NCBI GenBank assembly: GCA_030595455.1
Contig: JAUVDF010000001.1
Location: 1-19,030, forward strand
Origin: Fidelibacterota bacterium
GTDB taxonomy: Bacteria > Fidelibacterota > UBA8477 > JABMPR01
Direction of reading: 5' to 3'
Length of the DNA stretch: 19,030 nucleotides
This document shows, in pieces, positions 16,063 to 19,030 of this stretch. Below the pieces are notes generated by a model. It was not told where the DNA came from and searched no databases. It worked only from the letters and a program-made list of their open reading frames with translations. The translations under genes were made by a program, and so were the position numbers. Numbering within the stretch: the first letter of the stretch is position 1; each line of letters opens with the position of its first letter.

Positions 16063-17058
16063 ATGGACAAAAAACCTGCCCCAAAAAAGCCAGTAACGCC
16101 GCGCAAGCGTACCACTACCAAAACAACTGTTGGAAAAGCTCCAGCTAAAGCTAATCAAGTGAAAGAGACCAAGCCGAAACCCAAAAATAAATCTAAAGTC
16201 ACTCTTCACGAAGGCACTGCACTTAAAAGCATTGATGCAACAGATTCAAAAGGTCGTGTTGCTGTTTTTGTAAAGAAAGAAACGCTGAAATATGAACTTG
16301 AGCTAAAACGCTTACAGACAGAATTACTCAAACTGCAGGGTCATGTAAAAGAGCATGGTCTGCGAGTTCTTATGATCTTCGAGGGCCGTGATGCTGCAGG
16401 TAAAGGTGGGACCATCAAACGGATTACGGAACATCTTAATCCACGTGGTGCTCGAGTAGTTGCCCTTGAAAAGCCCAGTGATCGTGAACGAAGTCAGTGG
16501 TACTTCCAACGCTATATTCAACATCTACCCACAGCTGGGGAAATTGTACTATTTGATCGTAGCTGGTATAATCGGGCCATGGTTGAACCCATTATGGGTT
16601 TTTGCACGGATGAACAGAATAAACGTTTCTTAAAGGATGTTCCGCTCTTTGAGCAGCTGCTGGTAAAGGACGGAATAAAGCTGTTCAAGTTTTATTTTTC
16701 AGTTTCAAAAGAAGTCCAGTTAGCCCGCTTTCTGTCCAGAGAAGATGATCCTCTAAAGCAATTCAAGATTTCGCCTGTTGATATGGAAGCCCAAAATCTG
16801 TGGGATCAATATTCTGTGAAAAAATTCCAGATGATATCAGAAACGAATCGGACTGTTGCCCCCTGGACGATTATACGCTCAGACCATAAAAAGCTGGCTC
16901 GCCTTAACACAATCAGGTACATCTTGAAAAATATCGATTATGATGGAAAACTGCCGCTCAAGAATTTCCAAACAGATCCGGAGATTTTAATATCTGGGAT
17001 TGATGAGCTTAAATTGATGGAAGACTTACTGATGACACCTGATAAATTACCGGGATAG
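16063..17058 (+). CDS. ppk2: Polyphosphate kinase 2, class I-like, with basic N-terminal tail
   Basis: The 331-residue enzyme has a core very close to the class I PPK2 consensus. It has Walker A FEGRDAAGKGGTIKRITEHL (106-125), KPSDRERSQWYFQRY (137-151), Walker B LFDRSWYNRAMVEPIMGFC (163-181), YFSVSKEVQLARF, DDPLKQFKISPVDMEAQNLWD and APWTIIRSDHKKLARLNTIRYIL. Class I PPK2 typically converts nucleoside diphosphates to triphosphates at the expense of polyphosphate; this activity is inferred. The first 46 residues are unusual, very rich in Lys, Pro, Ala and Thr with no hydrophobic segment, like a histone-H1-type tail. This tail might bind polyphosphate or nucleic acid. The gene follows the first PPK2 after 17 bases and ends at a strong hairpin terminator. 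The two cores share clear protein and DNA similarity and look like an old tandem duplication. Confidence 0.93.
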   Translation: MDKKPAPKKPVTPRKRTTTKTTVGKAPAKANQVKETKPKPKNKSKVTLHEGTALKSIDATDSKGRVAVFVKKETLKYELELKRLQTELLKLQGHVKEHGLRVLMIFEGRDAAGKGGTIKRITEHLNPRGARVVALEKPSDRERSQWYFQRYIQHLPTAGEIVLFDRSWYNRAMVEPIMGFCTDEQNKRFLKDVPLFEQLLVKDGIKLFKFYFSVSKEVQLARFLSREDDPLKQFKISPVDMEAQNLWDQYSVKKFQMISETNRTVAPWTIIRSDHKKLARLNTIRYILKNIDYDGKLPLKNFQTDPEILISGIDELKLMEDLLMTPDKLPG

Positions 17059-17081
17059 TCCAAACATTCAGGATTCTACTA

Positions 17082-17111
17082 AAAAGGGACTGTCAATCGA
17101 CAGTCCCTTTT
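17082..17111. terminator. Bidirectional intrinsic terminator between PPK2 and the TonB receptor gene
   Basis: A perfect 13-base stem, AAAAGGGACTGTC (17082-17094) with GACAGTCCCTTTT (17099-17111), encloses the loop AATC. The flanking A and T runs make it work on either strand, as expected between convergent genes whose stops lie at 17058 and 17138. Confidence 0.93.
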
Positions 17112-17137
17112 ATTTATACTTAATTTAGTCTTCAGCT

Positions 17138-19030
17138 TTAAAAGTCGAACTCAATATTTAAAGTTGGTGTGAATGGCAGCAATACAAATGAGCGCTCCTG
17201 CTGACTATTAATCACCCAGCTTGATTCGCTAAATTCAAGATTATCACTATCCGTAAGGTTTATCACTTTCAAGCTGACTCTTCCATTGACCTTCTCCCAG
17301 GCGATATCCCGATACAATGAGATGTCTGCTCGATGATAGGCAGAGGACCATTCCCAGCTTGTATCATCTTCCAGATAGCGCTTCCCGGAAGCAAGTGTGA
17401 AGTCAAACCGATATCCCATTTTATTATTTATTTTACCATCCAGAATAAAATAGAATTCATGCTCTCGATGTCCCGGTAAGAAAATCTTTTCACCCAGCTT
17501 ATCTGTTATCTGCGCTCTACTATAGCGGTATTTAGCAAGACTCCGGACTCCGCTCGTAAGCTTCTCAACTGATAGATTTAAACCACTGATAGTTCCACTA
17601 TCGTATTCTAACAGCCAGTCATTTTGCGTACTGAAGTCGCCTCCCCAGCTGCTATCCATTAGAGTTGGTGCAGTTAAAACATCGCTAAAGATTTCAGCTC
17701 CAAAGGTATAACCTATGATTGGCATAAACTGACCACCCAGGGTGATATTCAATTCTTCCGGTATAGCTAATGAAGTATCGACAGGAGTTAGAAAATCAAA
17801 AAGTGGCTGACTCAAAGTATTTGATAATGAGACCTCCCTGATCATTGGACTTGATTGAACTAGAGAAAAGTAGGCATTATAAATATTGGACGGTTCCCAA
17901 TTGATTAGCAAACTTGGATTAATAATTAATTGCTCAATAAATGTTGAGTATACTGATTGTAAGCCAATATCAGTGGACAAGTTATAGGGGAGCGTATAGC
18001 GATACCCGGCTTTGGCTTTTACTATCCAGCCTTGTCTGTCACCAGGTTCACTGCTATCAACGAAGGCTAATTCTGAATTCAACCTTTCCGCACTAAAACC
18101 AGAGGCAATCATGTTATTGCCCCCGAGGAAGTAGTCTGCCTGGGACGAAACTCCAAATGTGCTCAGCGAGTTCACCAGGTCCCCATCGATGTTATTGGAG
18201 CGACCTTCCGGTATTTGGTCCGCTCTCAGAAAACTGTGATAAGTTTTACGGTAGATATTGGTTTGGGTCACTAAACGAGGGCTGAAACGGTGTTGAATGC
18301 GACTTGATATAAAACCATTATACCAACTGGAGTGAGCACTACGTCCCTTATCGCCCAGCCAATGGAGTTTATCAAAAGTAAGATACATGTTTCCAGAGAT
18401 CTTGGTATCATCACTTAGGTCAAAAGTGACTTTCCCATTTAAGTCATAAAAATAATAATCAGGTCTGAATTGACGATACACACTATCTGATTGTGCTGTA
18501 CTTAATGAATAAATTGCATCAAAATCGACCCTGCGTCCTGAAAAATACCAGGAACCGCCGGCAGGATGTGGTCCTGAAGTTGTTAGCCCACTCTCAACCA
18601 GACCCAGGATGGCACGTACATCTGTTTCAGAGCGGTTTCCTTCCTTATAAATAAGCTCAGTTGCACTGGTTTGATTCGTATTGGTCTGTTTGATATTTCC
18701 AGCCTGATGGCTTTCGATATGTTTAACAGCATCCAAATTAAAAGTCGGATAGACGTTATAGAGGTGGCGACTATTTTCAACGGGTACTCCATCGATAATA
18801 TAATGGGTAAAGGTTCCGGTTGGATGTAGCCATCTGATGGGTGCTGATAATTCATATGAAAAAGCTTCACCCCCCAGGTTTTCTGTGTCTATCAGTATGA
18901 TATCTTGTGGTTGTTCAGGTCCAGGAATTTGAGAAGTAATTCTGATTTCTGGAGTGATTAGCAAAGAGTCTTCAACTAAAACTTCTTCACCACCAAGCGT
19001 TTGGGGCTGCATGGCAATCGGAATAATAAT
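17138..19030 (-). CDS. TonB-dependent receptor-like outer-membrane protein, C-terminal part (cut by window edge)
   Basis: The reading frame is open to the right edge, so the N-terminus is missing; 630 residues are visible, and the first ATG seen (19012) is internal. The stretch HYIIDGVPVENSRHLYNVYPTFNLDAVKHIESHQAG (given here as about residues 94-129) fits the end of a TonB-receptor plug domain, with the characteristic 'DGVP...FN.D.V..IE...G' pattern. The rest is a long series of alternating aromatic and polar strands separated by polar loops, typical of a barrel. It ends NIEFDF, with a terminal phenylalanine as the outer-membrane sorting signal. The visible barrel is on the short side. The substrate cannot be told: no adjacent SusD-like or transporter gene is in the window. 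It is convergent to the PPK2 genes across a shared terminator. Confidence 0.82.
   Translation of the reverse strand: MIIPIAMQPQTLGGEEVLVEDSLLITPEIRITSQIPGPEQPQDIILIDTENLGGEAFSYELSAPIRWLHPTGTFTHYIIDGVPVENSRHLYNVYPTFNLDAVKHIESHQAGNIKQTNTNQTSATELIYKEGNRSETDVRAILGLVESGLTTSGPHPAGGSWYFSGRRVDFDAIYSLSTAQSDSVYRQFRPDYYFYDLNGKVTFDLSDDTKISGNMYLTFDKLHWLGDKGRSAHSSWYNGFISSRIQHRFSPRLVTQTNIYRKTYHSFLRADQIPEGRSNNIDGDLVNSLSTFGVSSQADYFLGGNNMIASGFSAERLNSELAFVDSSEPGDRQGWIVKAKAGYRYTLPYNLSTDIGLQSVYSTFIEQLIINPSLLINWEPSNIYNAYFSLVQSSPMIREVSLSNTLSQPLFDFLTPVDTSLAIPEELNITLGGQFMPIIGYTFGAEIFSDVLTAPTLMDSSWGGDFSTQNDWLLEYDSGTISGLNLSVEKLTSGVRSLAKYRYSRAQITDKLGEKIFLPGHREHEFYFILDGKINNKMGYRFDFTLASGKRYLEDDTSWEWSSAYHRADISLYRDIAWEKVNGRVSLKVINLTDSDNLEFSESSWVINSQQERSFVLLPFTPTLNIEFDF

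Overview
The window looks like chromosomal DNA of a Gram-negative bacterium from the Fibrobacteres-Chlorobi-Bacteroidetes (FCB) superphylum, possibly Marinimicrobia or Calditrichota. This placement is an inference. It rests on several traits: a lipoprotein whose mature end carries a GGPKD motif followed by a Big_5 Ig-like domain; a zinc-protease, TolB-propeller and outer-membrane-barrel fusion; a TonB-dependent receptor; an LpxH-like enzyme; moderately AT-rich DNA; and many starts without a clear Shine-Dalgarno sequence. I see no phage, insertion sequence, CRISPR array, tRNA or rRNA. Coding density is high and no gene-free stretch exceeds about 230 bases.

Left part, minus strand (1-6331). Seven genes lie head to tail with overlaps or gaps of at most 31 bases and probably form one transcription unit. 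In transcription order they are tgt (queuosine tRNA modification), sfsA, a Big_5 lipoprotein, dapF (lysine and peptidoglycan precursor), a GDP-mannose pyrophosphorylase, a 96-residue conserved hypothetical protein, and a membrane-anchored sensor-like protein cut by the window edge. Upstream of tgt, after a 230-base spacer with short repeat-like sequences, lies radA (6562-7908).

Middle part, minus strand (8129-12022). A 1039-residue exported protein (zinc peptidase, six-bladed propeller, beta-barrel) is followed without a gap by a MlaE-type lipid-transport permease. Their probable promoter (12069-12097) has a near-consensus -35, a 17-base spacer and a -10. The spacer is filled by a perfect inverted repeat, which makes it a good operator candidate.

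Right part, plus strand (12204-17058). An LpxH-like phosphoesterase comes first. It is followed by a translationally coupled pair (a HEAT-repeat lipoprotein and an exported coiled-coil/SH3-like/FxLYD protein), then two tandem but divergent class I-like polyphosphate kinase 2 genes. A strong bidirectional terminator (17082-17111) separates these from a convergent TonB-dependent receptor gene truncated at the right edge.

Most genes are recognisable housekeeping or envelope functions. I find no convincing new defence or mobile system. The most interesting items are the promoter-spacer palindrome before the protease/MlaE pair, the divergent PPK2 pair, and the HEAT/FxLYD envelope pair.
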